A stretch of DNA of 64,000 nucleotides from Calliopsis andreniformis (taxonomy: Eukaryota > Arthropoda > Insecta > Hymenoptera > Andrenidae): positions 496,001 through 560,000 of the forward strand of contig NW_027480467.1 of NCBI RefSeq assembly GCF_051401765.1, in the 5' to 3' direction. Each line of letters starts with the position of its first letter. Position 1 is the stretch's first letter. A model generated the notes under the pieces. The model did no database searches and was not told where the DNA came from. It saw only the letters and a program-made list of their open reading frames with translations. Below are positions 63,762 to 64,000 of this stretch, one piece after another. Both the position numbers and the translations under genes were made by a program.

Positions 63762-64000
63762 AGGATTGAGAATTGACAACTGATTGTTGAGGACTGAGGT
63801 CTGAAGATTGAGGATTCAGGATTGACGATTCAGGTTTGAGGTTTGAGGACTGAGGATTGAGGATTCAGGATTGAGGATTGAGGATTGAGTATTGAGGATT
63901 GAAGACTGAGGATTGACGATGAGGGCTGAGGGTTGAGGTTTGAGGTTTGAGGTCTGAGGACAGAGGATTGAGGATTGAGAATTGAGGATTGAGGATTGCG

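Larger units (their letters stand above)
1..64000 (+). repeat. Heptanucleotide satellite array, consensus GAGGATT
   Basis: The entire window is a head-to-tail array of a 7-base unit GAGGATT, always in the same orientation. All 21 single-base neighbours of the consensus occur, the commonest being GAAGATT, GAGTATT, GAGAATT, GAGGACT, GAGGGTT and GAGGTTT. Register is broken mostly by 6-base units that have lost one base, for example GAGGAT before GAGGGCT and GAGGAC before GAGGACT. The + strand has very little C, so G/C strand asymmetry is extreme throughout. No stretch of unique sequence longer than a few heptamers interrupts the array. Long satellites with such hierarchy are known from eukaryotic heterochromatin; the host and chromosomal position here are inference. 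Cyanobacterial heptamer repeats (STRR families) are an alternative class but are known as short tracts. Confidence 0.97.
59481..64000 (+). repeat. Terminal mosaic of units B and C
   Basis: Alpha words d, k, h, j occur at 59581, 61510, 62968 and 63674. 60610-61.5 kb follows 53443-54.35 kb (offset 7167, then 7146), and 62.5-63.4 kb follows 57.9-58.75 kb (offset 4624). The last alpha word begins like j and ends like k, and the sequence after it follows the k context of 29.5 kb. The array runs off the end of the window without a boundary. Confidence 0.8.

Noticed and set aside
1..64000. CRISPR array
   Set aside because: There is no alternation of constant repeat and unique spacer; the whole sequence is one 7-base repeat with variants.
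1..64000. Cyanobacterial STRR-type heptamer repeat
   Set aside because: The unit length matches, but those tracts are short and intergenic; a gene-free 64 kb array with higher-order structure fits eukaryotic satellite much better.

Overview
The whole 64 kb is one satellite DNA array and I support no gene in it. The + strand is a head-to-tail run of the heptamer GAGGATT (CAATCCT-type on the other strand) and its variants, always in the same orientation, from the first base to the last. There is no unique-sequence island, mobile element, tRNA, rRNA or CRISPR. C is nearly absent from the + strand. An array this long, this pure and this hierarchically organised is typical of eukaryotic constitutive heterochromatin (pericentromeric, subtelomeric or sex-chromosome blocks). 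That assignment is inference: nothing in the window identifies a taxon.

The long open frames on the - strand are an arithmetic by-product. Seven is not divisible by three, so every - strand frame of the canonical repeat reads a rotation of one heptapeptide (NPQSSIL) without a stop, while every + strand frame meets TGA once per 21 bases. The longest frame (11715-13997, 760 codons) is therefore not evidence of a protein.

The real information is in the order of variant heptamers. An 88-base word (here called alpha: 12 strongly diverged heptamers still in 7-base register) occurs 56 times and falls into eleven subtypes that I label a to k. Read left to right they spell: abcd abcd efghid efghicd efg e j e k e khd e khd e j e j k h h d e j e k h i h b d k h j. 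This string is a compact map of the higher-order repeats.

Layout: (1) 1-8322, a 4034-base unit in two nearly identical tandem copies; (2) 7490-19512, a 6012-base unit in two copies, followed at 19513-23955 by a shortened third copy; (3) 23956-28300, a re-entrant junction and short 1.6-2.4 kb units; (4) 28300-40580, two copies of a 6.19/6.07 kb unit; (5) 40581-55570, a mosaic of pieces of (3) and (4); (6) 55571-56960 and 58766-59480, islands of left-half type inside the right half; (7) the remainder, again mosaic. Size differences between copies (252, 63, 125, 153, 69, 244, 426, 894 and 161 bases) all fit whole numbers of heptamers plus, where needed, known 6-base variants, so the array changes by register-preserving exchange. 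Six right-half units share an alpha-h/alpha-i fusion whose crossover lies inside a 19-base shared stretch, a clear trace of unequal exchange between alpha words.

I found no previously undescribed gene system. The findings concern the grammar and history of the satellite, and the possible role of the conserved alpha word. Segment boundaries are approximate because they fall in runs of identical heptamers.
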